A DNA stretch of 64,000 nucleotides from JAWSVE01 sp050633885 (GTDB lineage: Bacteria; Pseudomonadota; Gammaproteobacteria; Pseudomonadales; Cellvibrionaceae). Location: contig JBOEHK010000002.1 of assembly GCA_050633885.1 (NCBI GenBank), positions 186,001-250,000 on the forward strand, in the 5' to 3' direction. The position numbers and the translations under genes were made by a program. A model generated the notes under the pieces. That model saw nothing but the letters and a program-made list of their open reading frames with translations. It made no database searches and was not told the origin of the DNA. This document shows, one piece after another, positions 1 through 8,339 of the stretch; position 1 is the first letter of the stretch, and every line of letters starts with the position of its first letter.

Positions 1-1
1 A

Positions 2-82
2 AAATTACAGTCTATGTATTTTGAGTTGATTCGTGGCGGCAATGAAAAACACGCGAACTGGTTAGTATCAGTTGAAAAATAA
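2..82 (+). CDS. ilvE: C-terminal end of an IlvE-type branched-chain aminotransferase (partial, 5' end outside window)
   Basis: The window opens inside a reading frame whose last 26 codons end at TAA 80-82. The tail has an aromatic pair followed by a Gly and then a Trp-Leu near the end (FELIRGGNEKHANWL). This resembles the tail of branched-chain amino acid aminotransferases of class IV, which transfer amino groups between glutamate and Leu/Ile/Val keto acids. In Pseudomonas ilvE lies directly upstream of waaF, and waaF follows here after 80 bp. The call rests mainly on this synteny, because so few residues are visible. Confidence 0.55.
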   Translation, partial: KLQSMYFELIRGGNEKHANWLVSVEK

Positions 83-162
83 CCTTTACCCTATCTTCTA
101 GCTTTTAATCGTCATACTTTAAAGGTTAGAGGCTCTGAGCCAATAATTATTTAATTAAAATC

Positions 163-1224
163 ATGCCTAAAGAATCTGACCCTGCAAAAAATCCCGAAAG
201 GATTTTGATAATCGGCCCAGCATGGGTGGGTGATATGGTCATGGCACAAGCATTATTCATCTTATTAAAACGTCTCAATCCTCAATGTGTTATTGATGTG
301 CTGGCACCGGCATGGACAAACCCGTTGTTGGCAAGAATGCCTGAAGTATCGAATAGTTTTGATATGCCGATAAGGCATGGCCAGCTTCGAATAGGTGATC
401 GTTTTACGCTGGGAAAACAATTGCGCAATACATACGAACAAGCGATCGTTTTGCCAAACTCACTAAAATCTGCATTGATTCCTTGGTTCGCGAATATTCC
501 TAAAAGAACGGGATGGCGTGGAGAAATGCGTTTTGGTTTGTTAAGCGATATTCGTTTACTCGACAAAAAACGCTATCCGCTCATGGTAGAGCGATTTTTG
601 GCGTTAGGCTTACCAACAGCCAAACAATTACCAACGGATATAAAACCGCAATTGATCGCCGATGAAAAAAGAGTTCCACAGTTATTGGTTCAGTTTCAGT
701 TAAATCAAAAAAAGCCTGTGCTAGTTTTATGTCCTGGCGCTGAATTTGGACCAGCGAAGCAATGGCCTAGTGTTCACTATGCTGAGGTCGCAAAGAGAAA
801 AATCGCAGCTGGTTGGCAAGTGTGGGTCATGGGTTCTGAAAAAGACATGGCCGTTGCTAAAGCGATTAATGATGAGTTAAGTATCGAAGAACGCAATAAT
901 TTTTGCATTTTAACGGGTCAAACAGATTTATCACAAGCGATCGATTTAATGTCTATTGCTGATGCCGTTATCAGTAATGATTCTGGACTTATGCATATTG
1001 CTGCTGCACTTCATCGCCCGCTTGTGGCGGTGTATGGATCAACATCTCCCGAATTTACGCCGCCATTAGCTGATCGTGTCTCGATAGAATCGATAACCGT
1101 TGATTGCGGCCCTTGCTTTCAGCGAGAGTGCCCACAAGGGCATTTAAAGTGCCTTGTCGATTTAAAACCGCAGCAGGTTTTGAATGGATTGGAAAATATT
1201 ATCGTCAGTGATCATGAGACATAA
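163..1224 (+). CDS. waaF: Lipopolysaccharide heptosyltransferase II
   Basis: GT9-family glycosyltransferase (353 aa) that adds the second L-glycero-D-manno-heptose to the LPS inner core, using ADP-heptose at the cytoplasmic face of the inner membrane. The N-terminal Rossmann half has GPAWVGDMVMAQALF (residues 19-33). The C-terminal half has PGAEFGPAKQWP (191-202) and the nucleotide-sugar motif NDSGLMHIAAAL (272-283), both typical of WaaF. A Cys-rich tail (CGPCFQRECPQGHLKC) is also a WaaF trait. Length is normal for the family. No strong Shine-Dalgarno is seen before the ATG at 163, but the first conserved motif begins soon after it. It is the first of a tight run waaF-waaC-waaG-waaP that probably forms one operon. 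Confidence 0.95.
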   Translation: MPKESDPAKNPERILIIGPAWVGDMVMAQALFILLKRLNPQCVIDVLAPAWTNPLLARMPEVSNSFDMPIRHGQLRIGDRFTLGKQLRNTYEQAIVLPNSLKSALIPWFANIPKRTGWRGEMRFGLLSDIRLLDKKRYPLMVERFLALGLPTAKQLPTDIKPQLIADEKRVPQLLVQFQLNQKKPVLVLCPGAEFGPAKQWPSVHYAEVAKRKIAAGWQVWVMGSEKDMAVAKAINDELSIEERNNFCILTGQTDLSQAIDLMSIADAVISNDSGLMHIAAALHRPLVAVYGSTSPEFTPPLADRVSIESITVDCGPCFQRECPQGHLKCLVDLKPQQVLNGLENIIVSDHET

Positions 1225-1278
1225 TATTTGAGCACAAATATAATTTTAAAATAAACACAGAAAGAGAATGTAATTACA

Positions 1279-2301
1279 ATGCGAGTATTGATACTCAAAA
1301 CGTCCTCGATGGGTGATGTTATTCATGCGCTACCCGCATTGACTGATGCGAAAAAACACAAGCCTTCTATTGTGTTTGATTGGGTAGTGGAAGAGTCTTT
1401 CCAAGAGATACCCTCATGGCACCCGGCAGTTAATGACGTCATCCCTGTGGCGATAAGGCGATGGCGAAAAAGTATTGTTCAAACGATAGGTTCAAATGAG
1501 TGGCGACAATTTAAAACACAGCTGCGTAAACATCATTATGACTTAGTGATTGATTGCCAAGGTTTGTTAAAAAGTGCGTGGCTTGGACGAGTAATAAAAG
1601 CGCCCGTTGCTGGCTATGATAAACAGTCCGTAAGAGAACCAGTTGCCTCTTGGTTTTATCAAAAAAAATATCAAGTCAATGTGGATCTACATGCAGTAGA
1701 AAGAATTCGTCATTTATTTTCACAAGCGTTAGGTTATGAATTGCCGATAAAAAAAGGCGATTACGGTATTGATAAACAATGTTTTTATGGGGCAAGTGTA
1801 GAGTCAGCCAATGTTGTATTCCTTCATGCTACGACTCGCGAAGATAAATTATATCCAGAAGAGCATTGGCGATCATTGGCAAGAAAATTAATAGCTGACG
1901 GTTATCGAATCCGTCTTCCGTGGGGCGAAGAGCACGAGAAAGAACGAGCATTGCGTATTGCTGAAAATATTGAAGGTGTTGAAGTGTTGCCGCGCTTGAA
2001 TCTGCATGGCGTGGCTTGTGTGTTAGCACAAGCGAGTGCCATTGTGGCAGTAGACACAGGCTTGGGCCATTTGAGTGCAGCACTAAATATACCAACATTA
2101 TCGCTGTATGGTTCAACCAATCCTGATTTGGTGGGTGCTTATGGTGAAAATCAAATTCATCTTTGCGCAAAAAAAATAGATGCCGCTGCAGATAAGTTAG
2201 ACCAGCCCTTAGAAGTCTTAGCACCTGATATCGTGTATCAAAGACTACAACAAAATTTATTATCGTTAAGTCAAACAGCTGTATTTGAAAAATTACCCTA
2301 G
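1279..2301 (+). CDS. waaC: Lipopolysaccharide heptosyltransferase I
   Basis: GT9-family enzyme (340 aa) that adds the first heptose to Kdo2-lipid A. It shows KTSSMGDVIHALPAL (7-21), the IDCQGLLKS segment (91-99) typical of WaaC, HATTREDKLYPEEHW (183-197) and VDTGLGHLSAAL (258-269) in the donor-binding half. The order waaF then waaC is as in Pseudomonas. A GAGAATG-like purine stretch precedes the ATG. The gene starts 54 bp after waaF and is probably in the same operon. Its activity would be shared with hldE at 11.4 kb, which makes the ADP-heptose donor. Confidence 0.95.
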   Translation: MRVLILKTSSMGDVIHALPALTDAKKHKPSIVFDWVVEESFQEIPSWHPAVNDVIPVAIRRWRKSIVQTIGSNEWRQFKTQLRKHHYDLVIDCQGLLKSAWLGRVIKAPVAGYDKQSVREPVASWFYQKKYQVNVDLHAVERIRHLFSQALGYELPIKKGDYGIDKQCFYGASVESANVVFLHATTREDKLYPEEHWRSLARKLIADGYRIRLPWGEEHEKERALRIAENIEGVEVLPRLNLHGVACVLAQASAIVAVDTGLGHLSAALNIPTLSLYGSTNPDLVGAYGENQIHLCAKKIDAAADKLDQPLEVLAPDIVYQRLQQNLLSLSQTAVFEKLP

Positions 2302-2344
2302 TGATAAATTCTACTAATCAACATAAGATGGAAAAGGGGAAAAA

Positions 2345-3556
2345 ATGAAGTTAGCCTTTGTGTTATTTCGATATTTTCCTTTTGGTGGAATGCAGCGAAA
2401 TATGATGTCGATCGCAACGGCTTGTCTTGAAAAGGGCCATGATGTCGAAGTGATATGCAGTGAGTGGTTAGGTCAATTCCCGTCAGATTTTTTCCCTTCT
2501 AATTTCAAAATTACTCGATTAGGTATTCAAGAAGATCGCCACTCAAAGATTAAATCTAAGAGTAATGGCAACCAGATGGAAGATTTCTTTAGAGCGTTTA
2601 GTGACTTTCGTAAAATCCATCAATACGATTGCGTCGTTGGCTTTAATAAATTTCCAAATCTTGATGCTTATTACGCAGCTGATTCCTGCTTTGCGACAAA
2701 AGCTTTTGAGGAACGCTCTTGGTTCTATCGTTTAACAAAACGCGCAAAATTGTACTTAGAATACGAAAAATCGGTTTTTAATCGGCAAGGCGAGACGGTG
2801 ATTTTAGAAGTCTCCAATAAAGAGCGTGAGCAGTTTCAAACCTATTACCAAACCCCATCGGAACGTTTCGTGACGTTGCCTCCCGGTATTTCAAAAAATA
2901 GAATTGCGAAAGAATCTGCTAAAGCAATTGGTGAGGTAAAGCGTAAATCTTTAGCGAAAGAGCTTAATATTGATGAAGATCAAACGATATTTTTGGCAAT
3001 AGGTTCTGGATTTAAAACAAAAGGATTGGAGAGAAGCATACAACTTGTTGCGGACATAATGTCATCGGGAATAACTATGTCGCCTGTGCTATTGGTCGCC
3101 GGTCAAGACAAAGCCAATGCTTTTATAAGACTGGCAAAAAAGCTAGGCGTTGTTGATCGAATTAAGTTTTTAGGTGGAAGAGATGACGTGCCTGATTTGT
3201 TGCAGGCAGCTGATGTCGTTTTACATCCAGCTCATAAAGAAAACACAGGTAATGTATTGTTAGAAGCCATGGTGGCAGGCCGACCCGTCGTGACAACGGA
3301 TGTTTGTGGTTATGCTCATTATGTTGAAGGTGCAGACATGGGTATCGTTATTCAGAAGCCTTTTACGCAAAAGCAATATTTAGATGCCGTAGAGCAAGTC
3401 TTGGCAACAAATGATAGTGTTTGGAGAGAGAGAGGAAAGGCTTTTTCTAAGAACGAAGAAATATATTCTCGTCCAGAATTTGTAGCAAAAGTTCTAGAAG
3501 ATATTGGTGTAACCTTAAACCCGAGCGATAATAACAAACTGGGCAAGGTATTATGA
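2345..3556 (+). CDS. waaG: LPS core glucosyltransferase I (GT4 family)
   Basis: GT4 glycosyltransferase (403 aa) expected to add the first outer-core hexose to heptose II. The N-terminus (AFVLFRYFPFGGMQRNMM) is the WaaG signature with the Gly-Gly acceptor-side loop. The C-terminal donor motif is HKENTGNVLLEAMVAGRPVV (about 297-316), containing the E-x7-E type pair of GT4 enzymes. A good ribosome site (GGAAAAGGGGAAAA) lies just before the ATG. The gene overlaps the next one by the sequence ATGA (3553-3556), so translation of waaP is probably coupled to waaG. Confidence 0.93.
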   Translation: MKLAFVLFRYFPFGGMQRNMMSIATACLEKGHDVEVICSEWLGQFPSDFFPSNFKITRLGIQEDRHSKIKSKSNGNQMEDFFRAFSDFRKIHQYDCVVGFNKFPNLDAYYAADSCFATKAFEERSWFYRLTKRAKLYLEYEKSVFNRQGETVILEVSNKEREQFQTYYQTPSERFVTLPPGISKNRIAKESAKAIGEVKRKSLAKELNIDEDQTIFLAIGSGFKTKGLERSIQLVADIMSSGITMSPVLLVAGQDKANAFIRLAKKLGVVDRIKFLGGRDDVPDLLQAADVVLHPAHKENTGNVLLEAMVAGRPVVTTDVCGYAHYVEGADMGIVIQKPFTQKQYLDAVEQVLATNDSVWRERGKAFSKNEEIYSRPEFVAKVLEDIGVTLNPSDNNKLGKVL

Positions 3557-4362
3557 AAGTAATACTGCGCGACAAGTTTAAAGAAAGCTGGTTAGAGAAA
3601 AATGCTTTTGATGAAGTGAAAAAAATTAAAGGTAATGTGGTGCGTGACAAGGAAGGGCGACAAACAATGCGCTTTGAATATGATGGCAGTGCATATTATC
3701 TCAAGCATCACACCGGAGTTGGCTGGAGAGAAATATTCAAATCGTTTTCACAGTTTAAATCGCCTGTTGTTGGTGCGAAGAATGAATGGGATGCAATCAA
3801 TAAGATAACGGCATTGGGTTTGGAAACGTTACATGCGGTAGGTTATGGTATTCGTGGCAAAAACCCAGCAAGAACAGAATCATTTTTAATCACGAGAGAA
3901 CTAACGGGAACGTTATCACTGGCAAAGTTTTGTGAAGGCTGGTTGAAAAATCCGCCCACATTTATTGAAAAGCAGCGTTTGATAAAAGCAGTGGCAACAA
4001 TCGCAAAAGCGCTTCACAAGAATGGAATTAACCATCGTGATTTGTATATCTGCCATTTTCTTTTGCGGATGGATTCTATTCATTCTGAGCAACCGGTACT
4101 TCACTTGGTTGATCTGCATAGAGCACAAATTCGCCAAAGTGTTCCGCGACGATGGTTGGTGAAAGATGTCGCCAGTATCTATTTTTCTGCAATGGATATT
4201 GGTTTGACAAAACGTGATGTTATACGTTTTATGAAGATATACTTTGATGAACCACCTAAAAATATATTTGAAAAAAAAGCAGGGTTGTTGACTGCCATAA
4301 GGTCAAGAGCTGAAAAACTGTATCGCCGTGATTTTCAGCGTGAAGCACCTATTCTTTTATAA
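3553..4362 (+). CDS. waaP: LPS core heptose(I) kinase WaaP
   Basis: Protein-kinase-fold enzyme (269 aa) that phosphorylates heptose I of the LPS inner core. The catalytic loop is NHRDLYICHFLL (about 160-171) with the catalytic Asp in HRD, followed by HLVDLHRAQIR with the metal-binding DLHR, both typical of WaaP. Length and position after waaG match Pseudomonas, where the phosphorylated core is needed for outer membrane integrity. It overlaps the waaG stop by 4 bp. There is no membrane segment, so it acts in the cytoplasm on nascent core oligosaccharide. Confidence 0.94.
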   Translation: MKVILRDKFKESWLEKNAFDEVKKIKGNVVRDKEGRQTMRFEYDGSAYYLKHHTGVGWREIFKSFSQFKSPVVGAKNEWDAINKITALGLETLHAVGYGIRGKNPARTESFLITRELTGTLSLAKFCEGWLKNPPTFIEKQRLIKAVATIAKALHKNGINHRDLYICHFLLRMDSIHSEQPVLHLVDLHRAQIRQSVPRRWLVKDVASIYFSAMDIGLTKRDVIRFMKIYFDEPPKNIFEKKAGLLTAIRSRAEKLYRRDFQREAPILL

Positions 4363-4384
4363 TCAGTAATGAGAGTAAGCCTCA

Positions 4385-5332
4385 GTGGTAATATCAAAAT
4401 CTATTAATTGGCCATCAGTTGTCGAGGCGATAAATAGCCACCGGAATCGTGCTCTGCTGACAGATGACTCTCATTACATTAAAAAAAATAATTATGGCGC
4501 CAAAAAAAATAGTGCCAAAAAAAATGGCGTCAATAAAAACGGCTATTGGATGCCCGTGATAAGTTCCGATCAGGCAGCGGTATATTACAGTGAAAATCAT
4601 TCAGTTTTTATTAAAATATTTTATGAAACACGCCTAAAGCATAAGATTAAAAACTTATTTTTACCCGCAACGTCAAGACATAAGCGTTTTATCGCTCGGA
4701 CTCATGATTTGCATCGTTTAAATATCCCTGCGCCTGACATAATTGCATCTGGAAGCATCGGAAAAAATGGTTACGTGGTAACTACTGCATTCTCAGGTAT
4801 GGGGTTGGGGTCTTTTTTTGCACGCTATTTATCTCCAGAGATTAAAGATAAAACAATGTCTCTATGGAGAAGGAGCGTTGTCGTTTCTCTTGGGCAATTA
4901 GTTGCTGATCTGCACAAGGCGGGCATCGCTCATGGAGATTTGCGACCTAATAATATTTTGCTTGATTGTTTCTCAGTGAAGCCAAATTTTTGTTTTATTG
5001 ATAATGAAAGAAATACTCAACCAACAAAATCAAATGTTATTCTAAATGAAGCGTTAGTTATAAAAAATCTTGTGCAACTTAATATGATTTGGATTGAGGA
5101 CGTGAGTGTATTGAGTCGTCTTCGCTTTATTCGGTCTTATTTTAACGGGTTAAATAAAACCCATCACGCGATCTATGCCAGTAAAGCGAGGCAAAAAGAA
5201 TTAATACAACAGGTTCAATTGAAAACCGAAGAGCGATTAGCTGGGAAGCCTAAGGATGGTTACAGAAAAGCGATGGGATTTGAGCCATTTATACCGAACA
5301 TTAAAAAATTATTATCCGAAACCAAGAAATAA
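4385..5332 (+). CDS. LPS kinase of the WaaP/InaA (RIO-like) family
   Basis: Second kinase of the cluster (315 aa), placed where Pseudomonas has its WapP/WapQ-type core kinases. The catalytic loop is IAHGDLRPNNILLD (about 181-194) and a FIDNERN segment follows as the metal-binding Asp. The start is GTG at 4385, with GAGAGTAAG upstream. The N-terminal 55 residues are unusual: a Lys-Asn-rich stretch (KKNNYGAKKNSAKKNGVNKNG) is encoded by 15-bp tandem repeats with A8 tracts. Which core sugar it phosphorylates cannot be told from sequence. Confidence 0.82.
   Translation: MVISKSINWPSVVEAINSHRNRALLTDDSHYIKKNNYGAKKNSAKKNGVNKNGYWMPVISSDQAAVYYSENHSVFIKIFYETRLKHKIKNLFLPATSRHKRFIARTHDLHRLNIPAPDIIASGSIGKNGYVVTTAFSGMGLGSFFARYLSPEIKDKTMSLWRRSVVVSLGQLVADLHKAGIAHGDLRPNNILLDCFSVKPNFCFIDNERNTQPTKSNVILNEALVIKNLVQLNMIWIEDVSVLSRLRFIRSYFNGLNKTHHAIYASKARQKELIQQVQLKTEERLAGKPKDGYRKAMGFEPFIPNIKKLLSETKK
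4481..4541 (+). repeat. 15-bp tandem repeats with A8 tracts inside a kinase gene
   Basis: Three in-frame 15-bp units begin at 4497, 4512 and 4527. The first two share GCCAAAAAAAAT and the third is degenerate. Another A8 run precedes them at 4481-4488, so three A8 tracts (4481, 4502, 4517) lie within 44 bp near the 5' end of the gene. They encode repeated Ala/Val-(Lys/Asn)-Lys-Asn-Gly/Ser units. A single-base slip would truncate the kinase. Confidence 0.8.
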
Positions 5333-5361
5333 AAAAAGCAGTAACAGAAATGGAATAGACG

Positions 5362-6168
5362 ATGATTGATCTTCAATCAATAAACCTAGCAGCTAATGAT
5401 TATTGTGAGCTTGTAAAGCAAAATGGCAATACAAGCGTTTATCGTGCCGATATACCCAAATTGGGTGCGATTATCATAAAACAATATGAATTGCCTACTT
5501 TACTTTCGAGGCTGAGTTTTCGTCGAAAACAAAAAAAGATCACCCGACTATATGATTGTGTAGAAAAATATGTATTCTTTCCGAAGCTTTTTCATGTGGG
5601 AATGACTCCCGATAAAAAATTTGGTCATGTTGTCTATCGACAAGTCAAAGGTGTGGATCTTCGAAAAATTGAGTGGGATGGATTTGATGATAAGTTGATT
5701 GACACAACGGGCGAGAAGATAGCCGAGTGTTTATATTCAATGCATCGGGAAGGATGGATACATGGAGATTTTAAATTTGGAAATATTATGCTGGATCTCT
5801 CAGCTAAAGCCAAAGGCAATGTCGTTGAGGTAAAAATCAAAGACGGGGCATTAGAGCCTGTCCTTAAAAATAAAAATTTCAATCTCTATGTTGTTGATAT
5901 TGAAGCGGCTGTAAAACCAAATATTTTTTTAGCCGGTAAAAAATCTCGAGATGTTGCTCGATTTTTAATTAATGCGGAAGAGTTGGGGGTAAGGCCATTA
6001 GGCTTAGCATTTTGGTCGACTTATCAATCACTGGACCCTTCTCTGAAAAATAAAAATGCTAATGTTGCAGTGAAATTTAGACAACAAGTTGAAAAATGGT
6101 GTGAGAAATTTTCAGTGAGACACCATAAAAAATACGAAAAAATAGTGAAGATAGATTATTTATCATGA
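5362..6168 (+). CDS. LPS kinase-like protein (InaA/RIO-like family), third kinase of the core cluster
   Basis: Kinase-fold protein (268 aa). The N-terminal glycine loop region is followed by a likely ATP-binding Lys in AIIIKQYE, and the catalytic loop is WIHGDFKFGNIMLD (about 132-145). YVVDIEAAVKP carries the metal-binding Asp. It follows the second kinase by 29 bp and is probably in the same operon. Three successive kinases after waaG also occur in the Pseudomonas core locus, which supports a role in core phosphorylation. The substrate is unknown. It is the last plus-strand gene of the first LPS block and faces a minus-strand glycosyltransferase. Confidence 0.78.
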   Translation: MIDLQSINLAANDYCELVKQNGNTSVYRADIPKLGAIIIKQYELPTLLSRLSFRRKQKKITRLYDCVEKYVFFPKLFHVGMTPDKKFGHVVYRQVKGVDLRKIEWDGFDDKLIDTTGEKIAECLYSMHREGWIHGDFKFGNIMLDLSAKAKGNVVEVKIKDGALEPVLKNKNFNLYVVDIEAAVKPNIFLAGKKSRDVARFLINAEELGVRPLGLAFWSTYQSLDPSLKNKNANVAVKFRQQVEKWCEKFSVRHHKKYEKIVKIDYLS

Positions 6169-6218
6169 CTCTTATAGAGCTACACAGTAGAACGAAAAAT
6201 TAGAACTAAGAGTTAGAG

Positions 6219-7319
6219 TTAAGAATCTACAAGCTGTTTAAATAATTTATCCATTCGTGCAGCTTGTTTATCGACTGTATAATTTTCCGCCACGCGCTTT
6301 AGCGCATTAGCTCCCATGCTTAATCTTAAAGTTTCGTTTGACAACTTTTCAATGCTATTAATCCATTCTGGTAGGTCGTTGGCCAAAAAACCCGTATCTT
6401 TAAATTCAGCAGCGCTATTTTCAATTGCTGTGATATCAGAGCTTTCTTGAACGACTATTTCAGCATTGGCGCCAGTATTTGAAGAGATAACCGGTAGCCC
6501 ACAGGCCATATATTGGATAATTTTCAGTGCGCATTTTCCCTTTGTCCAAGGATCTTCGTCCATAGGGGCAATGCCAATGTCGGCCGTCATAAGTTCTTCA
6601 ATTTCCGTATCCGCAGACCAGTCGATGCACAGTGTATTAATATGATTAAACGTTATTGAAAAATCGCCAATAATTTTAAAAGTCACGTTGCCAATTTTTT
6701 CCCCAATAGCTTCAATAACCTCGCGATGAGATTCCAGATATTTTTTTGTCGAATGGCTGCCAATCCAAACAAGCGTCAAGCTTTTATATTTTGATTTGTC
6801 AGCGAGTTTGCTATTAAGGTATTGCTCACGAATGTGCTGTTTTTTTTGGTAGTCCTCAAATGGAATCGAGGTGGGGAGAACCTCGATGAGTTTTGATTGA
6901 GAATGTGACGCGAGATAGGTATTACCCGCTAAAGAAGCTTTGGCTAAATGAGTAATTTTGTTGAATCGTTTTAGTCGACGAGATGAAGGGTTGCCGTTGT
7001 CGTTCAAAAAAATGGCATCATCATAATCAAAGACGATATTAGCATTAAAGAAAGAGATAAGATGCAAAGTAAAAGAGTCGAATAATTTTCTTTGAATGAT
7101 CACTACTGAGTAATGTCGGCATGCAATAGCAAATTGCAAACGCTCCCAAAGACTTTGCTGATTGGTGGCAATGTAATCACAGTGCCATCCTTTGTTTTCA
7201 AGCGCAGGAAAAAATTGAAAAATCCGATACCGAGTTGACGCCGCGTCTTTTCGTTTTGAAATATACAGCAAGCGATGATTGCGGAAGCTGCTTGTTTTAG
7301 TTGGCGCATTGGTATTCAT
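6219..7319 (-). CDS. Glycosyltransferase family 1/4-like protein
   Basis: 366-aa cytoplasmic glycosyltransferase. The C-terminal half has WTKGKCALKIIQYMACGLPV followed by SSNTGANAEIV, the donor-binding region of GT4-like enzymes (ALK..QYMA.G.PV). The N-terminus has RKDAASTRYRIFQFFPAL, common in enzymes of surface polysaccharide loci, and FDYDDAIFL. It starts immediately after the stop of the methyltransferase gene upstream (no gap), so the two are translationally linked. They lie inside the LPS locus on the opposite strand and probably modify the core or an attached glycan. The sugar is not predictable. Confidence 0.82.
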   Translation of the reverse strand: MNTNAPTKTSSFRNHRLLYISKRKDAASTRYRIFQFFPALENKGWHCDYIATNQQSLWERLQFAIACRHYSVVIIQRKLFDSFTLHLISFFNANIVFDYDDAIFLNDNGNPSSRRLKRFNKITHLAKASLAGNTYLASHSQSKLIEVLPTSIPFEDYQKKQHIREQYLNSKLADKSKYKSLTLVWIGSHSTKKYLESHREVIEAIGEKIGNVTFKIIGDFSITFNHINTLCIDWSADTEIEELMTADIGIAPMDEDPWTKGKCALKIIQYMACGLPVISSNTGANAEIVVQESSDITAIENSAAEFKDTGFLANDLPEWINSIEKLSNETLRLSMGANALKRVAENYTVDKQAARMDKLFKQLVDS

Positions 7320-7973
7320 TTACGGTTTGATGCCCACAGCAATAATTTGCTTTGCGAAATCAATTCCGATCACTCTAAATAGCGGCTGTAAGACAAAGCG
7401 TCTAAGAATTTTTTTCAATAAAGAATCATGATAGAGACGGTACACTTCTTTTAGTTCGAATCCCGCGAGTTGTAAAACGCCGCCGAGTTCGTCATAACAC
7501 CATGGTGTTATGTGCGTTGCGTCGCGAAGATATTCTGGCGGGTTAAACGTATTTGGTGTTGATACAAAGATCATCCCACCCGATTTCATGTGATTGAAAG
7601 CTGTGGTCAATGTTTCAAGTGCAAGCTGTGGAGGTACATGCTCAATAACCTCAAACATGCATACTGTATCGAAATTACCGTTAATGTCATTGAGTGAATA
7701 GAAGTCGTGATGATTTCTGGTATCCACATCAAAGCTTTTATACTCAAGATTGGGAAAATGTGGGGATATCACATCGTAAAAATTACGAGCACCAGCGCCA
7801 AGCTCCAGCATGGATGTTGTGTTTTTACCGAGTTCTCTGACAACTTGATGGTGCCGCTTCTTTATCGGGACATGCCAAATTGTTTTATAACGCTTTTGTG
7901 TCGCGCGTCTATGTTGGTAAAGGTTACTCCAATCAACGTTTTTTTCTGTAGGGTCTGTCATAGATATCAGCAA
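7320..7973 (-). CDS. Class I SAM-dependent methyltransferase
   Basis: 217-aa methyltransferase. Motif I is MLELGAGARNFYDV (about 56-69), motif II is the Asp in KSFDVDTRN, and a post-II segment VCMFEVIEHVPPQLALETL follows with the EVIEHV signature of UbiG/Methyltransf_11-type enzymes. Next to a glycosyltransferase it probably methylates a sugar or lipid-linked glycan, which is inferred from context only. It is the first gene of a two-gene minus-strand operon whose promoter must lie in the 7974-8339 spacer. Confidence 0.85.
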   Translation of the reverse strand: MLISMTDPTEKNVDWSNLYQHRRATQKRYKTIWHVPIKKRHHQVVRELGKNTTSMLELGAGARNFYDVISPHFPNLEYKSFDVDTRNHHDFYSLNDINGNFDTVCMFEVIEHVPPQLALETLTTAFNHMKSGGMIFVSTPNTFNPPEYLRDATHITPWCYDELGGVLQLAGFELKEVYRLYHDSLLKKILRRFVLQPLFRVIGIDFAKQIIAVGIKP

Positions 7974-8339
7974 GGTAGTTGAGAATAATTATTATGATTT
8001 GCGACTGTGAATACCCTCAGACACCAAAAAATAGCGCTATGAGGGAAAATAGCATACTAGTGGGTAAGCCAGTCGAGTCGTGGGATATTCTACAGGAAAC
8101 CTTTAGTGCGAGATAATCCAATGTATAATGATTAATTATCTTGTATTGCTTGCGTATATTAGGGTTTTGTTTCGATCTCCAGCGATCCTTGTGCTTTTCA
8201 GAGTCTTGGGGGTAGAGAGTCTCTTGAGGGTAGGGAGAGTCTTGTGAGTGGTGAGTCTGAACAAAGCTCAGAATAAACTGGCCAGAAAATCAACAAAAAC
8301 AAAAATCGGCCGAACGAAAGTTCGAGCTAGGGTTCTAGA
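7974..8339. other. Divergent intergenic region with G-rich direct repeats
   Basis: A 366-bp spacer between the minus-strand methyltransferase and the plus-strand glycosyltransferase. It must hold two divergent promoters, but no clear -35/-10 pair was picked by eye. At 8200-8257 the element GAGTCT recurs four times, each of the first three followed by a TTG..G-rich tail. At 8311-8324 CGAAC and GTTCG flank a GAAA loop, giving a small GNRA-type hairpin in the leader of the downstream gene. No gene was found. Confidence 0.6.
8200..8257 (+). repeat. Imperfect G-rich direct repeats (GAGTCT...)
   Basis: GAGTCT occurs four times in 58 bp, spaced by about 16-18 bp. The intervening sequence has the form CTTGAGGGTAGG or TTGGGGGTAGA. 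Such phased repeats upstream of a gene could be regulator-binding half sites or simple local duplications. Confidence 0.55.

Noticed and set aside
1829..2224. Minus-strand 131-codon frame inside waaC
   Set aside because: It is fully antisense to the conserved donor-binding half of WaaC, with no motif or start signal.
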